Shown here in pieces: positions 1 through 9,985 of a stretch of 64,000 bases of DNA. The notes under the pieces are model-generated. The model was not told the origin of the DNA. It saw nothing but the letters and a program-made list of their open reading frames with translations, and did not search any database. The stretch is taken from positions 90,138,663-90,202,662 of the forward strand of contig OZ010573.1 of assembly GCA_963932145.1 (NCBI GenBank), given 5' to 3'. The DNA comes from Acanthosepion lycidas. Its lineage: Eukaryota > Mollusca > Cephalopoda > Sepiida > Sepiidae. The first letter of the stretch is position 1. The number at the start of each line of letters is the position of its first letter. The position numbers and the translations under genes were made by a program.

Positions 1-207
1 TACACATTTACATTTGTTTCGATCGCTAACACATTTCATAAATGGCAGAACATTCAGAAAAAAAAAAAAGAAAAAAGAAATTGAAAACGGCATTTCAAAC
101 GTTTTTCTTCTCAGGAGGAAATCCGAGATTTCTTTAAGCGTAGAACCAACCTGATGGGCTACTGTCTTTGAAAATGCGGATGATTCAATAATATTTACAG
201 AAATTTA

Positions 208-287
208 TTAAGTTGGTGCAAAAATAATATCGTTTTCTGACGTTAAAAAATACGTCAAAAAACGATATTATTTTTGCACCAACCTAA
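208..287. mobile_element. Palindromic mariner-type MITE, 80 bp
   Basis: The element is a near-perfect hairpin whose ends read TTAAGTTGGTGC and its complement, flanked by TA on both sides (206-207, 288-289). It matches six other copies in this window. The ends are very close to those of human Hsmar1/MADE1, which is also an 80-bp palindrome. It has no coding capacity and would need a mariner transposase supplied elsewhere. Confidence 0.9.
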
Positions 288-344
288 TACATTTGTTTTT
301 ATAGTAAACCGTATTGATTTTACGAAACCCTGAAATATATATTG

Positions 345-960
345 ATTGATAAACTTATTCGTTTTCTACGGCTTATCAACCCGTTGCAGGTTATTCCAAA
401 ACTAAAAAAATATTTTCAGATTGTAAGATTTTGTTTTTGAGATAATAATGATTTAGGAGGCACGTCCTAACATTCTTGGGAAAGGTATGAATCCTCTTCC
501 TCCCACCCATCCCCAGCTATGGGTAGATAGTAGGACAGACCGGGTTCTATAGCCTTTGATGGAAACTGTTTTACCGCAAAAAGAAATGGCGACCTACTGC
601 GGGAAAAAATTTGCATCGTCAGTTATGAATCGAAAGAAACATGATCGCCTAAGCGTGTATCGCACATAACTGACTGAATGATTTAGTGATGCAAGTGTTA
701 AGAATTAACGTATTGGTTGGGGTGGAGAGGCGGATTATAACTTTCTCAAGGGTATTTATGCGTAAGTGATTGTAACCACTACAACTGGAACTCGGCTCTC
801 CGATTAACAATTCAGAGTCATTATACATTATACCACCTGCACATCCAAGTTTAAAGAACCTGTTATTCCCAAGCTGTCACCCATCTCGATACTGACCAAG
901 CTTGACGTTGCTTAACTTCGGTGATTGTACGGACACCAGTGTTTCAACGATGTGACTGCA
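345..960 (-). mobile_element. 5S/tRNA composite SINE, rearranged copy
   Basis: The minus strand carries the 5S-like head and tRNA-like part at about 740-955 and the family tail (TACGGCTTATCAACC on the plus strand) at 366-395. Between them, around 478-560, lies a body segment in the opposite orientation (GGGAAAGGTATGAATCC ... AGCTATGGG), so the copy is broken by an inversion or by a second insertion. Bases 560-720 are not explained. Confidence 0.7.
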
Positions 961-969
961 AGCCAGGTG

Positions 970-1170
970 TCAAATTTTGGAGACATAATGAGAAAAGAGG
1001 GCTTGGAGAATTTGACGCTTACAGGATATGTTTGTGTCAAGAAGAACAATTAGAGTTAGTGTAAATTGTTGGCAAAACATGGATGAGAAGGTATCACAGG
1101 TAACAAACGTTACTTAGAACTACAAAGGAGAGGAAGTTGTGGTGAGCCACGACCGCTTACGTTCTGTAAG
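970..1170 (+). pseudogene. LINE line B (RTE-like) C-terminal relic
   Basis: The plus strand encodes a broken version of a non-LTR reverse-transcriptase C-terminus, recognisable by the HIMRKEGLENLTLTGY-like phrase and by the final ...ELWWAT-like phrase just before the SINE. The same segment recurs at 16275-16460. Frameshifts and stops show that it is dead. A SINE follows directly on the opposite strand. Confidence 0.6.
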
Positions 1171-1377
1171 TGATTATAACGAAATCCAACTGGAATTGAA
1201 AGTCGGATATCTGATTAACAGTTCCGAGGCTCTATCTATTACATCACCATTACATCCAAGCCTAAAGAACCTGATGTTCCCAAGCAGTCAGCCAATCTAG
1301 GTGGTGTCCAGGGTCGACGTTGCTTAACTTCGGTGATCACACACAAGGACTGGTGTTTCAAAGGGATGTGTCCGTAA

Positions 1378-1380
<3 letters not shown>
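1165..1380 (-). mobile_element. 5S/tRNA composite SINE, 5' half
   Basis: Reading leftwards from 1380, the copy opens with a 5S-like segment (TGCTTACGGACACATCC, then the GTTAAGCAACGTCGA box) and passes into the tRNA-Arg-like segment (GGTGATGTAATAGATA). The body and tail are missing. The 5S head ends exactly where a (TA)n array begins at 1380. Confidence 0.75.

Positions 1381-1421
<41 letters not shown>
1380..1421. repeat. (TA)n microsatellite
   Basis: Uninterrupted TA dinucleotides separate a SINE head from a hammerhead-like fragment. Confidence 0.98.
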
Positions 1422-1425
<4 letters not shown>

Positions 1426-1525
1426 GAAAAACAGACAACTTTAAGGTTCCTTTATAATAATTTATTTCACTAGAGTCCTTTTAAAGGACACCGGATCATC
1501 AGATAGCACTTCCATAAAATGAAAC

Positions 1526-1527
<2 letters not shown>
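1422..1527 (-). other. Hammerhead-like / Penelope-like fragment
   Basis: On the minus strand, CTGATGA is followed by a self-complementary stem (GTCCTTTAAAAGGAC) and then GTGAAAUAAA-type sequence. That order (CUGAUGA, stem, GAAA) is the layout of a hammerhead ribozyme core, which established work places in Penelope-like elements and retrozymes. Stems I and III are not resolvable by eye. The fragment lies between two (TA)n arrays. Confidence 0.4.

Positions 1528-1597
<70 letters not shown>
1528..1597. repeat. (TA)n microsatellite
   Basis: Pure TA array between two Penelope-like fragments. Confidence 0.98.
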
Positions 1598-1599
<2 letters not shown>

Positions 1600-1718
1600 A
1601 ACTCTAATATTCAGTGTTTACAATTTATTACATTGGAATCTTAATCACGATCCAATTAAATTAATCACGATCTAAAAGTTCAAAAAGAAATCGGAATATA
1701 TATATATAAAAAAAGAAA
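1598..1718 (-). repeat. Third copy of the 3475-4023 arm repeat
   Basis: It shares the series CTAATATT...TTTATTACATTGGAATC...GATCC and the AAAAGAAATCGG end with the two inverted arms at 3475-3610 and 3899-4023. An internal GATCGTGATTAA motif is duplicated. It is probably part of the same Penelope-like family. Confidence 0.6.

Positions 1719-1790
<72 letters not shown>
1719..1790. repeat. (TA)n microsatellite, left of Tc1 element
   Basis: Together with 3402-3474 this flanks the Tc1 element, which therefore seems to have inserted into one longer TA array. Tc1 elements target TA. Confidence 0.95.
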
Positions 1791-1794
<4 letters not shown>

Positions 1795-3397
1795 ACAGCC
1801 ATAATATAAGGAACGGAAACAACAAAGGCATAAATATGTATATTACTTAAAAAGTAATGCATGATTAGCAATGAAATTTTTACCGAATAAAGATTAGGGT
1901 GTAATGAATAAATATTATACAAAGTTACAAAAATTTACATAATAGTTTTTTTTTTAAATAAAGACTAAATGGAACAAAGGAAATAAGCTACTGGACAAAA
2001 GTTAAGGAACGATCTTGTTAATACTTGATTGTGAACAAAATATCAACAAAATTTAATATTTGATAAACATCCCCTTATTTTCAATGACTTCTCTGCATCG
2101 TCGACCACATGATCTAATTAATTTCTTGCAAACATCAGCAGTAATTCTCTCCCATTCGTCTTTCAATAACTCCCATAGGTGATCCTGGTTTTTCGGGTTT
2201 CTTTTCTGAGCCCTTTCTCCAATTATCTTCCAAACATTTTCTATTGGATTCTATTGGATTCAGGTCGGGGATCTTCATTAAGGCGATTCCTTCTTCTTCA
2301 AATAAAGCCATAACCTTCTGAACCTTGTGGCAAGGTGCATTGTCCTGCATGAAAATAAGAGATTCTTAAAGATTTTGGTGCAATCTTGGTACCACATGCT
2401 GTTGAAGAAGCCTTTTGTAAATCTCAGCATTGATATTGCCATGTACGCGGATGATAGGGCCAACTCCTGCAGATGAGATCATTCCCCACACCATCACACT
2501 GCCGCCACCAAACTTAACGGTTTTCTTGACACATTGAGTAGACAGTCTTTCAACTGTTCTACGGCGTACGTAAGTTTTGCCCTAAGAATGAAATATAGTA
2601 AACTTGGACTCGTCACTGAAATGAACTGTATCCCATTGTGCGTCAGTCCAAACATGTTATCTCGCATACTCTAGGCGTGCCCTTTGGTTTCGCTTTGAAA
2701 TGAGAGGCTTCGAAGCTGGAATACGGGCATGCAATCCTGCATTTTTTAACCTGCGAGCAAAGGTTTTCCTTGACATATTATTATCTGTCTCTTCATTAAA
2801 TTTACGGGAAATTGATGTAGCAGTTTCAAAACGGTTTTTGTAGATATTCTAACTATTCTTCAATCTTCTCTTTGCGATGTTTTTGGAGGTCTGCCGGTTT
2901 TTGGTTTTGCATCTAACGTTTTATTGGTTTTATAAATGCTAATTACACGATAAACGACACTTTTAGACCTATGAACAATATCAGAAATTTCTGAAATTGA
3001 TTTTTTTCTTGATAGTGATAATGTGTTTTTTTTCCTTCAAAGGAGAGCGTTTTGCGTGTATAATTTGCCATATTGCTTAAAAATAAAGTCCTAATGATAA
3101 ATGAACTTTTACTTATTGTTGAAAAGTTCCATCGAGTTTTGCAACAATGTAAATTAAAAGTTTATGCAAATTATTAACATCGTTCCTTAACTTTGGTCCA
3201 GTAGCTTATTTCCTTTGTTCCATTTAATCTTTATTTAAAAAAAACTATTATGTAAATTTTTGTAACGTTGTATAATATTTATGCATAACACCCCAATCTT
3301 TAATCGGTAAAAATTTCATTGTTAATCATACATTACTTTTTAAGTAATTCACATATTTATGTCTTTGTTGTTTCCGTTCCTTATATTACGGCCGCTA

Positions 3398-3402
<5 letters not shown>
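1791..3402 (-). mobile_element. Tc1-like transposon with ~220-bp TIRs
   Basis: The left end (1791-2015) and right end (about 3180-3402) are long inverted repeats of one another; both contain CATAATATAAGGAACGG-like outer ends and CTACTGGACMAAAGTTAAGG at the inner border. The 1.6-kb length and a transposase relic on the minus strand fit a full-length Tc1 element. It sits inside (TA)n DNA, so its exact TA duplication cannot be distinguished from the flank. Confidence 0.9.
2053..3071 (-). pseudogene. Tc1 transposase, degraded
   Basis: Cut-and-paste transposase of the Tc1 family, which acts in the nucleus on its own inverted ends. From the start at 3071 to the stop at 2053 there are about 339 codons, the usual length. 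Visible landmarks in order: a GRPPKTSQRE linker after the helix-turn-helix region, FSDESKF with the first catalytic Asp, GGGSVMVWGMIS, MQDNAPCH with the second Asp, and PDLNPIE with the Glu. Several stops and frameshifts interrupt it, and the residues normally before SPDLNPIE are deleted. It cannot be active. Confidence 0.9.

Positions 3403-3474
<72 letters not shown>
3402..3474. repeat. (TA)n microsatellite, right of Tc1 element
   Basis: Pure TA array between the Tc1 right end and the inverted-arm repeat. Confidence 0.98.
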
Positions 3475-3477
<3 letters not shown>

Positions 3478-4023
3478 GCTTAAACACTAATATTCCATGG
3501 TTATAATTTATTACATTGGAATCGTAATTACGATCCATTTCATCAGACCTACAGATTAAAAAAGAAATCGAAAAAAATAACTCCGGTAATAAAAAAATAA
3601 AATTTAGTGAGAGTGTATGTATGAGAGTGCGGAACGAATGTGAGAAGTAAATGACAGCCCTAGAGAAGGGTAACAGACGAAAGAAGATCAGGAAGGCCTA
3701 AAAGTAAAGGTGTGGATTAAAATTTAAAAGAGAACTTTTAAAGAGAGGAGTTAAATGATAGTTTAAATGATTGAGGTAAAGATAAATATGAATTATTTTC
3801 AGATGCATAATTCATTACTGAAAAAAGGGGAAAGATTGCGGGGTCGGATGGGGGGGGGTCAACTAAAACCGAGAAGAAACTGTTAAATTTTAAACCCCAC
3901 CTTCACTAAATTTTATTTTTCATTCCCGGAGTTATTTTTTTTTCCGATTTCTTTTTCTGAATTGGATTAGTAATTATGATTCCAGTGTAATAAATTATAA
4001 CCATGAAATATTAGTGTTTAAGC
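3475..4023. repeat. Inverted ~125-bp arms around a 290-bp core
   Basis: Left arm 3475-3610 and right arm 3899-4023 are inverted copies: both hold TTTATTACATTGGAATC-like and AAATTTAGTGA-like segments. Read outwards from the core, each arm contains CTGATGA or CTGAAT followed by a GGATCGTAATTACGATTCC-like stem, similar to the hammerhead-like fragments elsewhere. The core (3611-3898) has no recognised coding content; a G-tract lies at 3850-3858. Confidence 0.7.
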
Positions 4024-4086
4024 CTTTTTACTATATTCTTACTCTGTCCTGGTCACTGAGTTCTACCTGGATTCTATCCTCTTGGA

Positions 4087-4087
<1 letters not shown>

Positions 4088-4166
<79 letters not shown>

Positions 4167-4237
4167 GTATATTTATATATTTTATATATATATATATATG
4201 TGTGTGTGTGCGTGCGTATGTGTATATTAACCACTAA

Positions 4238-4322
<85 letters not shown>
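4088..4322. repeat. Compound (TA)n/(ATGT)n/(ATCT)n microsatellite
   Basis: Blocks of TA, ATGT, TG and ATCT repeats follow one another. The 103-residue open frame across it is simple repeat, not a gene. Confidence 0.97.
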
Positions 4323-4323
<1 letters not shown>

Positions 4324-4749
4324 GACTCGTATGTAGGCACGAAAACTAGATCCCTTGTTATGTGCAATTCTATGTTTCCTTACACCAAAGCAAAATAAGC
4401 TTTATCACAGTTTTACAAAATGTCTCACTTTTCTTATAGTAGCAGTCCAGCAGCCAGTCCAGCAGCGGTAGGTTGTTACTAATTATTTTCGAAATGTCAT
4501 TCTTCTCTTGACAATATTTGTTTATAAGCATTGTTCTATTTTTTACATTCTGACATTTTCATACCCAGAGTGGAGTCGTTTCGATTGTTGGAAAGGAGTT
4601 ATAGGTTGAAACGCAACAAATATTAAAATAGACCATGTCTTTAAAAAATGATATACATTGCTAGTAACTTATTAAAATATTGATCGTATAACTAAAGCAA
4701 GTCCGTTTGCTCCCCAATTTTTTAACAATATTTATCAAGCATGTATTTA
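4323..4749. other. Unassigned AT-rich stretch
   Basis: Nothing is recognisable apart from a short tandem CAGCAGCCAGTCCAGCAG at 4448-4465. Confidence 0.5.
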
Positions 4750-5200
4750 CAACTGTTTATGAGTATATATTATAAAAACAACTGATAACCCTAGACAGTT
4801 TAAGATTGTAGTGCTGGGGAAGCATTCTTTTGGGAGTTAGTTTCTCAAAGTAGTGGTTCATGGCAAGAAGGGAATGAGGATGGTTCGCCTCAGTGTACGC
4901 CACGTGGCGGGTTTTGGCTGTGAGGGTTCGGGTTGGTGGAACTAAAGAAAGTGGCTCGTTTGAACATTTTCCATGAAGGTAACGATAGTATAGAGAGGGG
5001 TTTGTAAAGATTGGACTCTATGAAATCGATTTTAAGGTGGAAAATAATGCAACGCCTTATAGGCTGCCTCAATGTTTTAAAATCTAAATCAGTCCAAAAG
5101 TGTTCAGAGACACAAAGCTTCAACGTGAAGAAGGGAACCTCAGATGGTACGTGAAATGAACAATAAAGAAACAACCTTAGTATATACATAACCCACGGAG
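4750..5200 (-). pseudogene. LINE line A (jockey/CR1-like) C-terminal relic
   Basis: On the minus strand the series ...SLPSWKMFKRA... and NPHSQNPPRGVH is a worn copy of the non-LTR reverse-transcriptase C-terminus seen at 22865-23400, 44385-44835 and 49464-49865. These copies share a block that runs from an ACCCTAGAC-like start to the same WKMF/HGKS site. Frameshifts abound and the polymerase motif is absent. Confidence 0.65.
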
Positions 5201-5279
5201 AAAAAAATAATATAAAAAATAAATAGTATTCTACGTGGTTGATTCATGTTTATATATTGTAACTGAACTTGAAAATCAA

Positions 5280-5665
5280 CGATGAATGGTTCGATTTCTA
5301 GTGTATAAATCGTGGAAATCGCTGGTAATTTTTTTTAAAAAATGTATTGTTGGTAATATTTTTTTTCCCAAAATGTATTAATGATAATAATGTATAGCTG
5401 GTAATAATTTTTCATCAAAAATTCATTGCTCGTTATAAGTTTTATAAAAATGTATTGCTGGTACTAAAACCTATTTTTACACTTTCATAGTGTTTTGACG
5501 TCAGTTTGGGGGTTAATTATAGCTGGGATCCCAACAGGTGCTACCACCCCGGGTCACGGTGGACCTGGGAACACCAGCAATTAAGAAGTGGTTCCACGCT
5601 CCTCAAAACCTCCTGATCAGAGGCTCTGCTGTCGGATGTAGTTTATTGTCACACCGAGGACGGAG
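5280..5665 (-). mobile_element. SINE-B copy
   Basis: It shares the core GGCTCTGCTGTCGGATGTAG and CCTGATCAGAGG with the copies at 32857 and 48950, and the internal short tandem of TATTGCTGGTAATA-like units (about 30 bp each) at 5310-5470. Its tail lies to the left, so the element reads on the minus strand. I do not recognise a named family; no clear tRNA or 7SL head is seen. Confidence 0.7.
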
Positions 5666-6064
5666 TGAAATATTATTTCATCCTAAAATAAAAAGAATTT
5701 ATATTTACTAAAATTCACACCAAATTCTCTCAGAGCTAGACCTTTCCATTGCACTCCGGTTGGGTTGACCTTTGCGATCGCTTCAAATGTGGGCGTCTTG
5801 GGTGAGCTATTAAACAAGCCAAAAAACAGATTGTTCTTTTTTTTTTTTAATTGCAAAAAATTTCTTGTATGTACATCGAATATCAACAGCATTTATGAAA
5901 TGTTAGTAACTCCCTGATTTTGATAATTTATCGTTCTGAGGAGCGGAGGTGTTGCGAAACAAATTTTGATTTAAAATTCATAATTTCAAAAGATTGCTAA
6001 AAATTTAATAAAAACACAAACAAACATTGATTTAAAATTTATAATTTCTTGGGGTGAATTAATA
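5666..6064. other. Unassigned AT-rich stretch
   Basis: No feature is recognised. The AACAAACATTGATTTAAAATT-like phrase occurs twice around 5960-6040. Confidence 0.5.
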
Positions 6065-6130
6065 TTAGGTTGGTGCAAAAATAATGTCGTTTTCATGTGA
6101 GAAAACGACATTATTTTTGCACCAACCTAA
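6065..6130. mobile_element. Palindromic mariner-type MITE, 66 bp
   Basis: The shortest of the seven copies. The arms begin TTAGGTTGGTGCAAAAATAA and enclose a loop of only a few bases; TA flanks both ends. Confidence 0.92.
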
Positions 6131-6853
6131 TATTTGTGATAAGTAACTTTACATTATTTGGGATGAATTAACAGAAAATTGTTATCGCTCTTTCCGTATT
6201 TATGTGAACTTCCTGCGTAAACTTTTTTTTTAAACTACTGTGAAATTTCAACGTCTTATGATATTCTACGCTTTCTTCGAGTTACATATGCTATCCATTT
6301 GAGTAGTGTTGTTGTTGAGATTTCCACAACTGATGTGGTTTTAGTTATTTGGTACAGTTCTTTGTGATTTTATAGCGCCAGTCCACGAGGGTCGATGAAA
6401 GAGCTGCAGTCTTCATCTGCTCGAAGACATTTTTGACTATTTATCTGATAAATCGGTTGCATATAGCTGGCAGTTTAAAAGATTGGGACGAGAAAAATCC
6501 ATTATAAGAATATATGATTCTAACAAAAAATATTATTGCGTCTCAATGTTATTTTTATTGGAATTTAACTGTTAGGCGTATACAAACATTCCAGAATTTT
6601 GCACAGATTTAATAGTTTAATCATGCAAAATGTCATATTGCGACAGGATAAATGCATTGTATGAAATTTCTAAGCGGATGAAACTGTTTATCTTTATTGA
6701 GAATACGTCCTTAAAATGATAATTGACCTCTCCCACCAAGCACTAATAGTTGACTTCAATAACCAGTTCAAATTATATAATGTTTAGAACTAGTTTTAAG
6801 TTATAGAATTTTATAGTAGAAATTTAAATTTGTTTAGTCAGATTATTGTAGTA
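6131..6853. other. Unassigned AT-rich stretch
   Basis: No gene or named repeat is recognised up to the left end of the pogo-like element. A short non-repetitive segment with CCAGTCCACGAGGGTCG lies at 6377-6393. Confidence 0.5.
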
Positions 6854-6866
6854 CAGTAGAAGTCCT

Positions 6867-7645
6867 CATATCCGAACGTCCGCATATCCGAACGTTCACA
6901 TATCCGTACGTTCACATATCCGAACGTCAACATATCCGAACGTCCACATATCCGAACGTCCATCATATCCGAACGTCCACATATCCGACGTCAACATATC
7001 CGAACGATCACATATCCGAACGTCCACATATCCGAACGTTCACATATCCGAACGTTCACATATCCGTACGTTCACATATCCGAACGTTCACATATCCGAA
7101 CGTTCACATATCCGAACGTCCACATATCCGAACGTTCACATATCCGAACGTTCACATATCCGTACGTTCACATATCCGAACGTTCACATATCCGAATGTT
7201 CACATATCCGAACGTCCACATATCCGAACGTTCACATATCCGTACGTTCACATATCCGAACGTTCACATATCCGAATGTTCACATATCGAACGTCCACAT
7301 ATCCGAACGTCCACATATCCTAACGTTCACATATCCGAACGTCCACATATCCGACGTCAACATATCCGAACGTTCACATATCCGAACGTTCACATATCCG
7401 AACGTCCACATATCCGAACGTTCACATATCCGTACGTTCACATATCCGAACGTTCACATATCCGAACGTCCACATATCCTAACGTTCACATATCCGAACG
7501 TCCACATATCCGAACGTTCACATATCCGAACGTCAACATATCCGAACGTTCACATATCCGAACGTTCACATATCCGAACGTCAACATATCCGAACGTCCA
7601 CATATCCGAACAGTCCACATATCCGAACGTCCACATATCCGAACT
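6867..7645 (+). repeat. 16-bp minisatellite, ~48 units
   Basis: Units read CACATATCCGAACGTT with TT/TC and TA variants, and a higher-order alternation of variants is visible. A few units have single-base deletions. Because 16 is not a multiple of 3 the open frame across it (7196-7681) is a 16-residue periodic artefact. The array starts inside the left terminal repeat of the pogo-like element. Confidence 0.97.
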
Positions 7646-7737
7646 TCTCAGTGTGCCAATTATATGTTGTATACATTATAATATTTACTTTTTTGCAGAT
7701 AATTCTTAGTAACGAGAAATTTTAAAATCCCATAATG

Positions 7738-8147
7738 TATCGCAATAAAGAAACTTCAGCTGGAATAAAAAGGAAAATAAATTCTTTCATTTACGTCAGA
7801 AATTAGAGATTATTGGAGAACTAGACGAAGCTCCTAATTCGTTGAATTTGCAAATTAACAAACAACGATTGCAGAATTTGAACGAAATACTAAAAATTGG
7901 GCTTGAAGATGATTCACTGAATACTTTCACTCCTGATGACTTAAGAAATGGTTAAATGAAGACGCTGCGGAATTACAAAAGAATTCAAGGGTAGAATCTC
8001 TTTAAAATGATTTGGATTGTCAAGGAATAGAGAAAGAATCAAATTCTCCCGACAATGGTGAAAATATTAAGGAAGATGAAGAAGACTGGGACTCAGTAGA
8101 GAAAGCTATTAATGATGTCATCAAATTCATGGAGAAATATCTTTGAT
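7738..8147 (+). pseudogene. pogo/Tigger transposase C-terminal relic
   Basis: With frame changes the strand reads LNEDAAELQK, then SNSPDNGENIKEDE and EEDWDSVEKAINDVIKFMEK, ending at a stop near 8147. An acidic C-terminal tail followed by an aliphatic helix is typical of Tigger/jerky transposases; the DNA-binding and DDE domains are absent. It lies between the minisatellite and the right end of the element. Confidence 0.65.
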
Positions 8148-8614
8148 CAGTTGTACTGAATGCATGTGCACGTAATTTGCCGAAAAAATCTAGAATAGCG
8201 AAAAGTAAGCGATATGAGAAAAGAAATAACACGATTGGAAATAAAATTCATTGAGCATTAAACATTCAAAATTAATATTTATTTTCGTGAGACATTTAAT
8301 TCTTCATATATTGCCAGAGGTTCTTGAGTTTTCTTAAGTTATAATTATATTGCACATGCCACATTATATCCGAACCCGTCCTCACATCCGAAATATTCTG
8401 AAGTTCGGATATGAAGACTTCTACTGTATTATTATCATATATATTATCAATAATTCTTATATAATCTACGTTAATTTCGAAGCATTCTTAGTGAGTCCTA
8501 CCGAATAATATGGCTTATCACAGTCTACCAAAGCTAAAAATGTGTTATATCGTTTTCTATTCGATCACTTGTCCAATGATTCATTGGAATAGCACAAGAT
8601 GCTTTCAAAAAGGG

Positions 8615-9263
8615 TGTATCCTGGACAATTACGTCCTGGATATTTGCGTCCTTAAACAAATAGATAATTGCGTACCTCTGATAATTTTTGAAGCTTTTAA
8701 AGCAATTACCATAGGTTTTGAAAAAAAAACAAAGGTGGTAATAAATTTTTTAAAAAAGGAATAAAATAAAAAAAAAATTAGAAGCTTATTTTTTGTTTAA
8801 AAAACACGTGTTTTAAAAATTAGAAGCTTATTTTTGTTTAAAAAACACGGTGTTTTTTTTTATGATAGTGGTAGCTGTAATTTTCCTTGTCCACAAATAT
8901 TTTTCCACCAGTGTTTGATTTTTGGGACTTAGGCATGGCTTCCACATAAAAATATAATCTATAAAATCCAGAATGTATTTGATGTTTTTTTGTACGTACT
9001 GCTGGAGTGGACTGAAACTACTAGCTTAATTTTCTCTTACTTTAAAAATATGTCTATTTTTTTTTTAATTTATGGCAACTCCCTTTCTGTTTCTTTAGAG
9101 TAATTAAAGGTATTGATACGCAAATTTCTATATGAAACAACTCTTAAAAAAATGGTAATTTCAAAAAATTACCAGAGGTACGCAATTATACAGTGACACA
9201 TTTGTTTAGGGGTGTGAATGTCCAGGGACGCAATAGTCTGGTATGCAACTGTCCGTCCATCTT
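8615..9263. mobile_element. Non-coding DNA element with ~70-90 bp TIRs
   Basis: The left end (GGACAATTACGTCC, TTTGCGTCC, TTAAACAAAT, AATTGCGTACCTCTG) recurs inverted at 9160-9255, with the shared phrase AATTGCGTACCTCTGRTAATT as the inner border. The middle has no coding content and holds a two-unit duplication (8781-8853) of an AGAAGCTTATTTTTGTTT-type unit. The superfamily is not identified. Confidence 0.65.
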
Positions 9264-9289
9264 CAAAAAGCTAAACAAAGTATCAAAAA

Positions 9290-9570
9290 AGAGGAAGTTT
9301 TGTAAGAAATGAAGAAAAGTGTGCTGAACTGCTATATAATATTAATCGGACTATATGATAGTGAATGCTGGACAATTTCCATCAAGGACGAAGAGGAGAC
9401 TTCGGGAAACAAAGTTGTGGTTCTTCCGAAGAATAGTTTGGACGGAACCTGTGAGTAAACGAGAAGATCTTAAGCTGACGTGGAAGAAAGTAGCACTTGC
9501 GCTTAGTGTTAGTTAGAGGTGAAATTTTTGAGACACATAATGACGAAAGAGGGTTTGGGAAATTTTACAC
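9290..9570 (+). pseudogene. LINE line B (RTE-like) relic
   Basis: The strand reads VLNCYIILIGLYDSECWTIS, the worn form of the LYGSECWTI phrase between polymerase and C-terminus in RTE-like reverse transcriptases. It continues as RHIMTKEGLGNFT near 9535. Frameshifted and truncated. Confidence 0.7.
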
Positions 9571-9589
9571 GAGACATCTTCTTCTTCCA

Positions 9590-9985
9590 TGTACCATGTT
9601 CTTTCTTTATTTGGAGCTCATAATAAATTTTGTCCTTTTGTTATCTCTCATAAACATTGTTACACCATCCATTTACTCAAGTTCGCTAGCTAGGTTATGC
9701 ATTGTTTTCCACTGTCCCTCTTGCCTTCAATCTATCATGTGAGTATAAATGTTCAAAGTCCTCTTTTTCGATTATGTGCCCGAGTAATGTCAACTGTCTC
9801 TTCCTGATGTCAAATATAAGTGGCCTTTTTTTTATTCCATTTTCTCTAAAATTTCGCCGTTCCTCACGTGTTCGGTCCATGGTATTCTCGGTATTCCGGA
9901 TAATCACATTTCTGTTGCTTCAAGTGTTGCTTCATTGGAGTCCAGCATTCACTGTCACTGATGGGCATCCCGACGTGGTGTAAGC
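9590..9985 (-). pseudogene. LINE line B relic, opposite strand
   Basis: The minus strand reads DIRKRQLTLLGHIIEKEDFE in an 70-residue frame, the same C-terminal region as the preceding fragment but in the opposite direction, so two copies meet tail to tail at about 9580. Stops and frameshifts follow. Confidence 0.7.

Larger units (their letters stand above)
6854..8426 (+). mobile_element. pogo/Tigger-like transposon with expanded end
   Basis: The ends are inverted repeats: CAGTAGAAGTCCTCATATCC at 6854 and the complement of CAGTAGAAGTCTTCATATCC ending at 8426, each bordered by TA (6852-6853, 8427-8428). CAG ends and TA targets are typical of pogo/Tigger elements. Inside are a 16-bp minisatellite and a transposase C-terminal relic. 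The minisatellite unit (CACATATCCGAACGTT) is the inner part of the terminal repeat itself. Confidence 0.82.

Noticed and set aside
6867..7645. CRISPR-like array
   Set aside because: Units are contiguous with no unique spacers; the DNA is animal nuclear DNA.
7196..7681. 161-residue open frame with HISERPHIRT repeats
   Set aside because: It is a 16-bp minisatellite read as protein; the 16-residue period follows from the DNA period and no start context is seen.
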